Assembly: GCF_017168255.1 (NCBI RefSeq)
Contig: NZ_JABFAP010000001.1
Coordinates: forward strand, 1,643,691-1,707,690
Reading direction: 5' to 3'
Length of the DNA: 64,000 nt
From: Agrococcus sp. KRD186
Lineage (GTDB): Bacteria; Actinomycetota; Actinomycetes; Actinomycetales; Microbacteriaceae
This document shows, piece after piece, positions 6,300-14,344 of the stretch. Numbering within the stretch: position 1 is the stretch's first letter; each line of letters begins with the position of its first letter. The notes under the pieces are model-generated. The model saw only the letters and a list, made by a program, of their open reading frames with translations. It searched no databases and had not been told where the DNA came from. The translations under genes and the position numbers were made by a program.

Positions 6300-9056
6300 T
6301 CAGCGCGTCGGAAGGAGCGCGAGGATCGCGTCTCCCACGACGTGCACCTGCTGACCGGTCGGGACTGATGCAGCAGAGATGCGCGTACGTGCACCATCGT
6401 CGACGAACCAGATGACGTTGCTCGTGTCACGCACATACTGCGACATCCAGCCCCCCTTCGCCAACTTGCCGCAGAAGGTCGACGACACATCGACGAAGTC
6501 GGTGGGGTCGCCGAACTCGAGAGCCACTCGCCAAGGGAAGGCAACCAGTCGGCCGTCCACGCCCGCGTACTCTCTTCCGTTGCAGCGGATCAACGGTGCC
6601 GGGAGCTCGCTTCCGTGCGTCGAGACCTGGATGGCGTCCACCGACACCCCCATCGGTCGGTCATCGAATCCGAGTTCCTCGGCGACAGCACCGGTCGTCG
6701 CCATCAGCCTGCCCTGATCAACCAGGTAGGCCTGCGACAGCCCCCAACCGCGGACGAGCGTGCCCGTGTAGTAGTACGGAGGAACCATGGGCGCGCGTGC
6801 CAGCGTGTACAGCGGATCGCCGTTCACACGAACCACTGCACTCTGCTCAATCCCGAGGTCGCGCAGCGTCCTCGAACTGTCGATCGGGGCGCGTGTGCCG
6901 TCACCGACGAGCCAGAGATTGCCAGAGGAGTCGGCGACCGCTTGGTCGAGAGCCGGTCCGGTGCTGATCAACCGACAGATGTCACTCGGCAACTGCTCGA
7001 ACGTCATGCCCCAGTCGGCTTGCACCGCGGCTGAGGCGAAGCTCATCAGCCGACGATCCGAAGCGAGCCCCGGTGCAGCGCATCGCACACCGAAGTCATC
7101 GAACGCCTCAGCCTGCGGCGGTAGGCCGTTCCGGACCGATCGCGAGATCGTGGTGGGCGTGGTGTCGAGACCCAGCTGTTGCAGCACGCGCGCGTCGTCG
7201 ACTCGCAGCGTGGACGACGCGGACGTCAGCACGAGCTGGCCGGAGATAGCATCGCGAAGCAGTGTGCCAGGGCTGAAGCTCGAGTGCTCTGGAATCCAGC
7301 TGAGATATCCATCGACGCCGCGGTGGACAGTGCTCGGGATGCCTTCGCGAGCTGCCACTGTCGCAACGCTGTGGGCAGGGATCGACTCGCGCTTGCCGTC
7401 ATGCATCCACCAGACGGTGCTAGCGCCGAGCTCGGCTTGGAAGTGCTCTCCCGTGACTGCCCCCGCACTCGGCAATCCGAGCACGATGGTGCGCGGTATC
7501 GCGCCGAAGAATGCATCCCCTCCGAACATGGTCTTGGTGACCCGGAGCATCCCTCGATCGGTCACGACCCAGGCATCTCTGCCATCCCAGACGCGGTTCG
7601 GGAGCGCGGTCGCTCTCTGGCGAGCGTGCTCGACCGCGACCCATGTGACGGCACCGAAGTCGTCGAAGACACCGAGCTCAACCTGCTGGCGATCAAGATA
7701 GACGAGACCCGCCGAGGTCTGGTAGACGGCGTCCGTACCCGAGTAGTTGATCGCCCCGTAGCCGTTCGCCAGCAGTGGATCCCCGATACCGAACTCATCG
7801 AGTGCGTTCGCACTCATCCAGGAGCGCTCGTCTGACAGCCCAAGGGCCTTGAGGATGGCCGGATCGCTGATCGGTTGACGCATCCCGTCCCGGACGATCC
7901 ACCACTCGCTGCCCCACCGCACGACGTCGCGCAGCCAGCCGCCGTTCACCAGCGCGTCGTACAGCTCGGCGTTGACGTTGATGCCGTAGCTCGTGGTGTG
8001 ACCCCACTCATGCACCTGCTCGGCACTGCGGAAGTGGTAGCGCTTGCCGTCATCGACGAAATAAGAACTCCCGTCGAAGCGTATCCAGCGGGTGACGCCC
8101 TGGCCGATCGTCATCTCGCGGATCGCAGCATCGGGCACGACCTGCACGGGTCCCAGCCGAGACTGATACTCGCCTACCAGCGCGGCGTTCGGGAAGGGGT
8201 GCAGCCAACTGCCGTTGACCAGGTACACCGTGCTGCTGCTCGTGCCTCGGACCAGCAGGCTCGAGATCGCGCTCGTGGGAGAACCGAACCAATCCGTCCA
8301 CATCCGCCAGAAGTTCCTGTTGCCGTACGCCGAGCACGCATCGCCCGCGCCGTAGAGATTTGCTAGCGCGGCCGCGTTCGGCTGGTACGGCGTGTAGTTG
8401 TAGAGCCCGGCAGTCGCCTGGTTGCGGATGAAGACGTCGCTCGTGCCGCAGGCAGCGTTCGGGTGGTACAGCACGCGGTTGGTGCGATCCGCTTGGTGCT
8501 GATACGACCCCGGATGCGCGGCATAGCGCTGGAACTGTCGGGCTGCGTAGTAGATCTGGTAGAAGAAGCCGCCGTAGGAGGAGTCGCACGGTGCGGTGTC
8601 TGGGCAGGCGAAGCCGGTCGCACGCTCGAAGCGGACCGGCGAAGGAGCCGACAGCGTGACGAGACTCTGCTCCTTCTGCAGAAGCACGAGCATCACCTTC
8701 GGGCTGACATCGCATGCCGCAGCCACGACAGCGATGATCTGTGCCGCTGTGCGGCTGGAAGCGCCGGGCACGTCGTCGCAGTACTTGTCCGCGCTCATGC
8801 GCGGAGTCGACTGGCGGTAGTCCTTCAGGCAGGTGTACCCGGACTGGCATGCCTGAAGCTGCGAATCGAGGAATGCCTGGATCTGGCTCGCAGACATGGC
8901 ATCGCCATCGAAGAACTGCTCGTCGCTGACGATGTTGCCCGGGTTGAAGTCGCTCGAGTTCGCAGCCTCAGCCTCGCTCGCAGGCTGCGCCACAAGTAGG
9001 CCGACGACGAGCACCGCCGACAGCAATGCAGCGACGATGGACCGTGACCAGCGCAT
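6300..9056 (-). CDS. large secreted protein: lysozyme-like N-terminus plus degenerate 'DG' repeats
   Basis: A 918-residue protein with a Sec signal peptide (residues 1 to about 31, ending AEA). Residues 35-260 are cysteine-rich and contain SPKVMLVLLQKEQSL (118-132) followed by ATGFACPD and a GGFFYQIYYAARQF stretch, which look like a lysozyme or transglycosylase fold with a possible catalytic Glu129; this is inference. From about 277 onward at least nine short repeats of the form W-x-V-x-D-G-x-R-x-x-I recur, near residues 277, 331, 386, 452, 496, 549, 714, 777 and 882. No sortase motif or C-terminal membrane anchor is seen. ATG 9056 was chosen for its GGAG site. Function is unknown; the context suggests surface glycan or wall binding. 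Confidence 0.75.
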   Translation of the reverse strand: MRWSRSIVAALLSAVLVVGLLVAQPASEAEAANSSDFNPGNIVSDEQFFDGDAMSASQIQAFLDSQLQACQSGYTCLKDYRQSTPRMSADKYCDDVPGASSRTAAQIIAVVAAACDVSPKVMLVLLQKEQSLVTLSAPSPVRFERATGFACPDTAPCDSSYGGFFYQIYYAARQFQRYAAHPGSYQHQADRTNRVLYHPNAACGTSDVFIRNQATAGLYNYTPYQPNAAALANLYGAGDACSAYGNRNFWRMWTDWFGSPTSAISSLLVRGTSSSTVYLVNGSWLHPFPNAALVGEYQSRLGPVQVVPDAAIREMTIGQGVTRWIRFDGSSYFVDDGKRYHFRSAEQVHEWGHTTSYGINVNAELYDALVNGGWLRDVVRWGSEWWIVRDGMRQPISDPAILKALGLSDERSWMSANALDEFGIGDPLLANGYGAINYSGTDAVYQTSAGLVYLDRQQVELGVFDDFGAVTWVAVEHARQRATALPNRVWDGRDAWVVTDRGMLRVTKTMFGGDAFFGAIPRTIVLGLPSAGAVTGEHFQAELGASTVWWMHDGKRESIPAHSVATVAAREGIPSTVHRGVDGYLSWIPEHSSFSPGTLLRDAISGQLVLTSASSTLRVDDARVLQQLGLDTTPTTISRSVRNGLPPQAEAFDDFGVRCAAPGLASDRRLMSFASAAVQADWGMTFEQLPSDICRLISTGPALDQAVADSSGNLWLVGDGTRAPIDSSRTLRDLGIEQSAVVRVNGDPLYTLARAPMVPPYYYTGTLVRGWGLSQAYLVDQGRLMATTGAVAEELGFDDRPMGVSVDAIQVSTHGSELPAPLIRCNGREYAGVDGRLVAFPWRVALEFGDPTDFVDVSSTFCGKLAKGGWMSQYVRDTSNVIWFVDDGARTRISAASVPTGQQVHVVGDAILALLPTR

Positions 9057-9089
9057 GACAACTCCGAATTGGGGGACGAAACCTCGCAC

Positions 9090-9095
9090 AGCCTA
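9090..9095 (-). promoter_or_regulatory. -10-like TAGGCT upstream of the secreted repeat protein
   Basis: TAGGCT on the minus strand would start transcription about 28 bases before the ATG at 9056, with the GGAG ribosome site in the leader. No clear -35 element is seen. Confidence 0.35.
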
Positions 9096-9164
9096 GCGAA
9101 CCCTCAAGCCGAACTTGAAGCCCGAGGTTCCCCGGGCGCGTCGCGCGGAATGCGCGAGCGGACG

Positions 9165-10370
9165 TCAGCCCTGCTCGAGCGCCGTAAAGCGAGCGGGCAG
9201 CGCGAGCGAGCTGCGTGAGCTCACCAGCCCGGTAGAGCCGACTCGGATGGTCCCGGCCCCCTGCGCGTTCACCGAGGTCAGCGAGCTTCCGCGCGGTCGA
9301 ATGTCGATGTTGATGTCGTACTCGCCCGCCACGAGCGGAAGGCTGTCGATCTCCACCTCGAACGCGCCCGCACCGGGCTCGATCGCTCCGGGATCCCAGC
9401 CGTAATCGGTGCTGAGCATTCGATGCAGCACCCATCGCGGCGCGTTGGTGATCGACAGCGTGAACACCGGGTCGAGAATCCGCTCCCGAGCCTCGAACTC
9501 GACGCGGATCCGCAGCCGCTCCGCTGGACCGACCTCGACCGGCTCCTCGTTGTCCGGTCGCAGCACCCGCACCGCGGAGATGTGCACGGTGCGATCGCCG
9601 AGCGCGGCGGACGAAGGTGCCTGCGGGCCGGGGCCGGGGCCGGAGCCGGAGCCGGAGTAGTCGTCGACGATCGCCGATGCATCTCCGACATCCTGCAGCA
9701 CGCCCTGCTCGAGCCAGGCCGCGCGATCGCAGAACGTGCGCATCGTGCCCATCGAATGCGAGACGACCACGACGGTCTTCCCCGCTGCCTTCAACTCTTC
9801 GAACTTGCCCAAGCATTTCGCCTGGAAGTCCTTGTCCCCCACGGCCAGCACCTCGTCGACCAGCAGCAGCTCGGGCTGCGTGTGGATGGCGACGGAGAAT
9901 CCCAGCCGCACATACATGCCGCTGGAATAGTTCTTGACCGGGTGGTCGATGAAGCGCTCGACGCCGGCGAAATCGATGATCGAGTCGATCTTTGCGTCGA
10001 CCTCGCGGTCGCTCATGCCCAGGATCGCTGCGTTGAGGTAGATGTTCTCTCGGCCTGAGAGCTCGGGGTGGAACCCGGATCCGACCTCCAGCATCGCCGC
10101 CATGCGGCCGCGGGTGACGATGTGACCCGCGTTGGGCTGCAGGATGCCGGCGATGCACTTCAGCAGCGTCGACTTGCCGGAACCGTTGAGCCCCAGCAGC
10201 CCGAACGTCGTTCCCTTCGGCACCTCGAGCGACACATCGCGGAGCGCCCAGAACTCCTCGTACTTCGCGCGCCCGCCCTTGAGGACCGTCGCCTTGATCG
10301 ACTGGTTGCGGTCGTGGTAGACGCGGAACTTCTTCGAGACGCCATGCACCTCGACGGCAGCCTCGCCCAT
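9165..10370 (-). CDS. wzt: polysaccharide ABC exporter ATP-binding protein with carbohydrate-binding C-domain
   Basis: A 401-residue ATPase of the Wzt/TagH group driving glycan export with the adjacent permease. Motifs are Walker A GLNGSGKST (60-68), signature NYSSGMYVRL, Walker B ELLLVDEVLAVGD and H-loop VVVSHS. After about residue 245 a Gly/Ser/Pro linker leads to a beta-rich domain of about 140 residues matching the C-terminal domain of Wzt proteins, which recognises the exported chain's terminus. The ATG at 10370 shares a base with the permease stop (TGATG), so translation is coupled. A much longer open frame (to 10898) runs antisense to or across the permease and was not used. Confidence 0.92.
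   Translation of the reverse strand: MGEAAVEVHGVSKKFRVYHDRNQSIKATVLKGGRAKYEEFWALRDVSLEVPKGTTFGLLGLNGSGKSTLLKCIAGILQPNAGHIVTRGRMAAMLEVGSGFHPELSGRENIYLNAAILGMSDREVDAKIDSIIDFAGVERFIDHPVKNYSSGMYVRLGFSVAIHTQPELLLVDEVLAVGDKDFQAKCLGKFEELKAAGKTVVVVSHSMGTMRTFCDRAAWLEQGVLQDVGDASAIVDDYSGSGSGPGPGPQAPSSAALGDRTVHISAVRVLRPDNEEPVEVGPAERLRIRVEFEARERILDPVFTLSITNAPRWVLHRMLSTDYGWDPGAIEPGAGAFEVEIDSLPLVAGEYDINIDIRPRGSSLTSVNAQGAGTIRVGSTGLVSSRSSLALPARFTALEQG
9625..9657. repeat. hexanucleotide repeat in the wzt linker
   Basis: Five to six imperfect 6-bp units (gggccg / gagccg types) encode the Gly-Ser/Gly-Pro linker between the ATPase and the carbohydrate-binding domain of Wzt. As the unit is a multiple of three, copy changes would alter linker length without a frameshift. 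Confidence 0.6.
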
Positions 10371-11293
10371 CAGAGCTCCTCCACGATGCGGGCCTGGAAG
10401 CGCTGGTAGACGAACAGGCCGACGATGAGCACGCCCGCCGCCCATAGCGACAGCGACAGCAGCAGCTGCCATTCGGGGAACGCGAAGTCGTAGACGACGC
10501 GGCGGTAGGCGGTCAGGAACTGGTACACGGGATTCGCCTCGAACAGCGCCAAGAGCGGCACCGGACCGCCGAGGAACGTGTAGCCACCCGCGTCGAGCGT
10601 CTCGGTCTGCACCGTCGCGACCGTGCTGCCGGGGATCATGACACCGGATGCGTAGAAGAAGATCTGGGTGAGGATCCCCCAGAAGTGCTCGATGTCGCGG
10701 AAGTAGATGATGCCGATCGCGAGCAGGAGACCGATGCCGTAGATGAACACTGCAGTAAGCGCGATGAGCGGGACGAGCATCCAGATCCGCAGCAGGATCT
10801 CCCAGCCGCCGAGAATGCCGCAGATCACGGCGACAGCGGCGATCTCGGTGAGGTACGTGGCCGTGCGAGCCAGCACCTTCGAGGCCGGCAGCGTCCATCG
10901 CGGCAACGAGACCTTCTTCAGCAGGCCCTGGTAAGCCAGGAATGACTGCATCGCCTCACGGATGCCGATGTTGATGAAGCCCCAGGTGACGATGCCGACC
11001 CCGAGCCAGAGCGCGAAGAGGTGGATGCCGGAGTTGATGCCGGGTTCGGGCTCCGCCCCGAAGATGAGGCCGAACACCACCCCGTAGATCGCTACCTGCG
11101 CGAGCGGATTGATGAGTGACCACACTCGCCCGAGCACCGTGCGCTTGTACTCGGAGCGGATCTCCCGCAGCGTGAGGTTCTTCAGAAGGTTGAGGGTGAT
11201 GTGCCGAGCGCTCGATCGCCCAGCTGCGGCACTCGCCATGCTCCTCCACTCACCCGGCCCGGTCCCGGGCGCCGTACTCATCGAGAGTATCAT
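10370..11293 (-). CDS. wzm: polysaccharide ABC exporter permease (ABC-2 type)
   Basis: A 307-residue ABC-2 membrane protein with about six hydrophobic segments and the family's N-terminal region LTLREIRSEYKRTVLGRVWSLINP, given here in part, before the first helix. It forms the channel for undecaprenyl- or polyprenyl-linked glycan with the adjacent ATPase. The start is uncertain: ATG 11293 and ATG 11281 follow a GAGGAG site at short and long spacing, and ATG 11239 also has GGAGG close by. The gene begins seven bases after the acyltransferase stop, so acyltransferase, wzm and wzt form one operon. Confidence 0.88.
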   Translation of the reverse strand: MILSMSTAPGTGPGEWRSMASAAAGRSSARHITLNLLKNLTLREIRSEYKRTVLGRVWSLINPLAQVAIYGVVFGLIFGAEPEPGINSGIHLFALWLGVGIVTWGFINIGIREAMQSFLAYQGLLKKVSLPRWTLPASKVLARTATYLTEIAAVAVICGILGGWEILLRIWMLVPLIALTAVFIYGIGLLLAIGIIYFRDIEHFWGILTQIFFYASGVMIPGSTVATVQTETLDAGGYTFLGGPVPLLALFEANPVYQFLTAYRRVVYDFAFPEWQLLLSLSLWAAGVLIVGLFVYQRFQARIVEEL

Positions 11294-11300
11294 CGGCTCC

Positions 11301-13316
11301 TCAACGAGCAGCGGCGGCGATGCGCTCGACGAGCTCCGGCGCCACGGTCTCCATGTAGGTGGCGGTGACGTGGCCGACCGTGTCGCGATAGACCACCACA
11401 CCACCGATCACTGCGGGGCATCCCCCAGGCGTGCAGTACAGATCGGTCATATCGACGAATGCCGCATCCGCCTTGCGTGCGGCGGCCGGCATCGGATCCA
11501 CCTGCGCGAACGCATCCTCGTGGGACGTAACGCAGGGCGGCCGTCGAGGATCCATCCCGATGCGCTGCACGCAGGCCAGCGCCTCAGCGGAGACCTCAGG
11601 CGCGTCTCCGACGACGACTACTCGAGCACCGCGGTCTGCGGCGCGCTGCCAAGCGGCGGCGTAACCATCCGCTGCTCCCTCATCGGTCGCGGCCCACCGC
11701 GCGCCAGAGGTAATGATGATGTCGTAGGCGCCCGATTCCAGCTGGTCCATCATCTCCCGTCTCGGAGCCTCGCAGTCGCTCGTCGGATCGCCGTCGCGCC
11801 ACTGACACCCGTAGCCCAGGAACGTGTCGAGTGCCCAGCCCCGCTCTTCGGCGGCAGGCTCCAATGCGGTCAGCAGCATCGCTGCGTGGCTGTCGCCGAC
11901 GAGCGCCACTCGCGTGTCAGCGTCCGGATCCCCGACCGTGCATGGAACTGCTTCCCCTCCTTCGGGCCGCCAGCACCGATACATGGAACCCGCATCGTCC
12001 TCGAACGCGTCGACTCCAGGAGCGAGCACGCCGGAGAGATCCTCGGGGCCGCACTCATTGAGCAGGCTGTCGGCGCCGACGCAGCCCGGCGCACCCGCCT
12101 CCTCGGCCGCGACTGCCTGCGTCGGGCGGACGAGGTGCACCGTCGCGGTCGCGGTGAGAGCGACAACAGCGGCGGCCACCACCGTGACCAGAGCCAAGCG
12201 ACGCACGCGCCACCGCCGCACTCCGGGCCGCCAAGACGTTCGACGCGCCGGGTCCTCCACGAAGCGGAAGCTGAGCCACGCGAGCGCTACCGAGAGCAAC
12301 ACACCCCCCACGCTGCGCAGCAGCGAGTCCGGCGGCAGCACTGCTGCGCCAAGCACCGCGATCGGGAAGTGCCACAGATAGAGAGAGTAGGAGACCTCAC
12401 CGAGCAGCTGCGCCGGCCGATTGGTGAGCAGGACGTTTATGCGGTCGTACTGGGCATCGGCGCCCAGCCCGGCCACGATCACTGCCGCCGTCGACAGCAC
12501 GGGCAGCAGCGCGCTCGGCGCGGGGAAGCCGGGCGCGGGCAGCACCACCAGAAAACTCGCGAGGATGCCCACCGACCCGATCAGCCCGACCCAGGGAGCG
12601 ATCGCGCGCGGCAGCCGACGCCGGGTCATCCGCGCCGCGACCGCGACGAGCACGCCCACGCCCAGTTCCCATGCCCGAGACAGCGTCGAGAAGTACGCGA
12701 GAGTGGGCGCTGCGCTGGTCTCATGCAGCGCCCATGCGAACGACGCGGCGGTGACGACCGCCGCCGCCAGCAGCAGCATCGCTTTCCGTCGCCGTGCGGC
12801 GGCCGCCCACAGCACGATCGCGAGTACGAGTGGCCAGACGATGTAGAACTGCTCCTCGACCGACAGCGACCAGTAATGCTGCACCGGCGACGGCGCCCGT
12901 CCCGCCTCGAAGTAGTCTGTGCCGACCGCCGCGAGTCGCCAGTTGACAGAGAACAGCGCGGCGAAGCCCGCGTCGACGGCGGCTCCTTGGGCACGAGGCT
13001 GAGGCAGCAGCAGCGCCGATCCGACGGTCGTCGCCATCAACACGAGCAGTGCTGCCGGCATGAGGCGCTTGACGCGTCGCCGATAGAAGTCGACGAACGA
13101 GATCCGTCCGCTGCGCTCGTGCTCGCGCAGCAGCAGGTCGGTGATCAGGAACCCCGAGATCACGAAGAAGACGTCGACACCCACGAAACCGCCGACCGGC
13201 CAGCTCCAGAAGTGCGAGACGACGACGCCGACCACGGCCAGCATCCGCAGGCCCTGGATGTCGGTGCGTCGGCCGCTGCGCGGGCGCACCTCTGACAGCT
13301 GTGCTCCGCCCGTCAT
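11301..13316 (-). CDS. OafA/YrhL-type acyltransferase with C-terminal SGNH domain
   Basis: A 671-residue membrane acyltransferase. The first ~370 residues carry the acyltransferase-3 fold with about ten helices; DIQGLRMLAVVGVVVSHF holds the conserved His, and FFVISGFLIT and the RRVKRLMPA region follow. The extracytoplasmic C-domain has the SGNH signature GDSHAA near residue 474 and a YRDTVGHVT ending with the Asp/His pair. It probably acetylates the exported glycan, as the two-domain proteins do. ATG 13316 was picked over an upstream extension that is not conserved; its ribosome site is weak (GAGAG). Confidence 0.87.
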   Translation of the reverse strand: MTGGAQLSEVRPRSGRRTDIQGLRMLAVVGVVVSHFWSWPVGGFVGVDVFFVISGFLITDLLLREHERSGRISFVDFYRRRVKRLMPAALLVLMATTVGSALLLPQPRAQGAAVDAGFAALFSVNWRLAAVGTDYFEAGRAPSPVQHYWSLSVEEQFYIVWPLVLAIVLWAAAARRRKAMLLLAAAVVTAASFAWALHETSAAPTLAYFSTLSRAWELGVGVLVAVAARMTRRRLPRAIAPWVGLIGSVGILASFLVVLPAPGFPAPSALLPVLSTAAVIVAGLGADAQYDRINVLLTNRPAQLLGEVSYSLYLWHFPIAVLGAAVLPPDSLLRSVGGVLLSVALAWLSFRFVEDPARRTSWRPGVRRWRVRRLALVTVVAAAVVALTATATVHLVRPTQAVAAEEAGAPGCVGADSLLNECGPEDLSGVLAPGVDAFEDDAGSMYRCWRPEGGEAVPCTVGDPDADTRVALVGDSHAAMLLTALEPAAEERGWALDTFLGYGCQWRDGDPTSDCEAPRREMMDQLESGAYDIIITSGARWAATDEGAADGYAAAWQRAADRGARVVVVGDAPEVSAEALACVQRIGMDPRRPPCVTSHEDAFAQVDPMPAAARKADAAFVDMTDLYCTPGGCPAVIGGVVVYRDTVGHVTATYMETVAPELVERIAAAAR

Positions 13317-13354
13317 CCGCTCTCGCTGCTTCGTGCTTGCGACATGGGCACAGG

Positions 13355-13360
13355 AGTCTA
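13355..13360 (-). promoter_or_regulatory. -10-like TAGACT for the acyltransferase-wzm-wzt operon
   Basis: TAGACT on the minus strand lies 38 bases before the ATG at 13316, so transcription would begin about 30 bases upstream of it. It sits back to back with the leaderless-type element of the divergent pyruvyltransferase gene. Confidence 0.4.
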
Positions 13361-13402
13361 CCCGCTGAGTGCAGGGATGACGGATGGCGAGGCCCGCTCT
13401 CA

Positions 13403-13408
13403 TAGGCT
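13403..13408 (+). promoter_or_regulatory. -10-like TAGGCT, leaderless spacing
   Basis: TAGGCT directly abuts an ATG at 13409, and six bases later comes an in-frame GTG at 13415. The spacing rule seen elsewhere in the window makes the GTG the likely true start. Confidence 0.45.
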
Positions 13409-13414
13409 ATGCCT

Positions 13415-14344
13415 GTGTCCGCGCCATCGCCCGACGATCGCCTGCCCTCGCAACCGAAGTGGGTGCGCTTGGGCGAGGTCGAAGTGTTCCGCTGGCTGCC
13501 CATGCGCCGAGCGGTCATTCCCGAACACCAGCCTGTGAACTTCGGCGACGAACTCGCCATCGAGGTCGTCCGCGCGATGGCGGTGTCCCATGGCCTCGAC
13601 ACTGCTCCTCCTCCGACGCTCTCGGAACCCGAGGAGCCGCTGTCGAGCGACGAGGGCGCGCCCGTGCCCGTGCCGAAGGCGCTCGCGCGACTCCTCTCCG
13701 TCGGGTCGGTGCTCCACTTCGCCGCTGACGGCGATGTCGTCTGGGGCGCGGGCATCAACGGCAAGATCGCCAACGCGATCTCGTCCACGAGCCTCGATAT
13801 TCGATCGGTCAGGGGTCCGCTCACGCGAGCGGTGCTCGCCGAGGCCGGCATCGACTGCCCCGCGGTGTTCGGCGACCCCGCCCTCCTGCTGCCGCGGCTC
13901 ATGCCCGAGCTGACGCGAAGGCGCCCGACGACACGACCGCTCAGCGTCATCCCGAACCTCAACGACCTGCCTTCAATGCTGGGCGAACCATGGCTCGTGC
14001 AGCCGACAGAGCCGTTCGCGCACGTGATCCATGCGATCGCGGAGTCGGAGGTCGTCGTCTCTTCCTCGCTCCACGGCATCGTGCTCGCAGAGGCCATGGG
14101 GGTGCCGGTGCGGCCGATGCGCTCGGGCGCTGAGCACCGCTTCAAGTACGACGACTACGCTGAGGGCACGGGCCGCCGCCCCTTCGAACTCGCGGCGACC
14201 GTCGCTGCAGCGCTCGCGATGGGCCCGTTGCCACCGCTCGAGTGGGATCCCGCCCCGCTCGAGGCCGCCTTCCCAGCGGATCTCTGGGCGCCGCGCCCTC
14301 TCAGCGCCGCCGCAGTCGCGCCCGAACGCGACGCAGCCCCGTGA
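13415..14344 (+). CDS. polysaccharide pyruvyltransferase family protein
   Basis: A 309-residue cytosolic enzyme predicted to transfer pyruvate from phosphoenolpyruvate to a sugar, giving a ketal that adds negative charge to the glycan. Typical motifs are NFGDELA near residue 42, SVRGPLTRAVL, FGDPALLLP, and the C-terminal VVSSSLHGIVLAEAMGVP. GTG 13415 is preferred over ATG 13409 for the promoter spacing. The 3' end overlaps the convergent GT2 gene by 44 bp. Modification of the exported chain alongside the acyltransferase is the likely role; the sugar modified is unknown. Confidence 0.82.
   Translation: MSAPSPDDRLPSQPKWVRLGEVEVFRWLPMRRAVIPEHQPVNFGDELAIEVVRAMAVSHGLDTAPPPTLSEPEEPLSSDEGAPVPVPKALARLLSVGSVLHFAADGDVVWGAGINGKIANAISSTSLDIRSVRGPLTRAVLAEAGIDCPAVFGDPALLLPRLMPELTRRRPTTRPLSVIPNLNDLPSMLGEPWLVQPTEPFAHVIHAIAESEVVVSSSLHGIVLAEAMGVPVRPMRSGAEHRFKYDDYAEGTGRRPFELAATVAAALAMGPLPPLEWDPAPLEAAFPADLWAPRPLSAAAVAPERDAAP

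Noticed and set aside
4331-6415. Plus-strand open frame of 694 codons
   Set aside because: It crosses the mannosyltransferase and the O-antigen ligase-like gene, with Arg/Ala/His-rich translation lacking family signatures.
9165-10898. Wzt with a 176-residue N-terminal extension
   Set aside because: The extra residues lie in the permease gene in another frame; the ATG at 10370 sits in the permease stop, the standard coupled arrangement.
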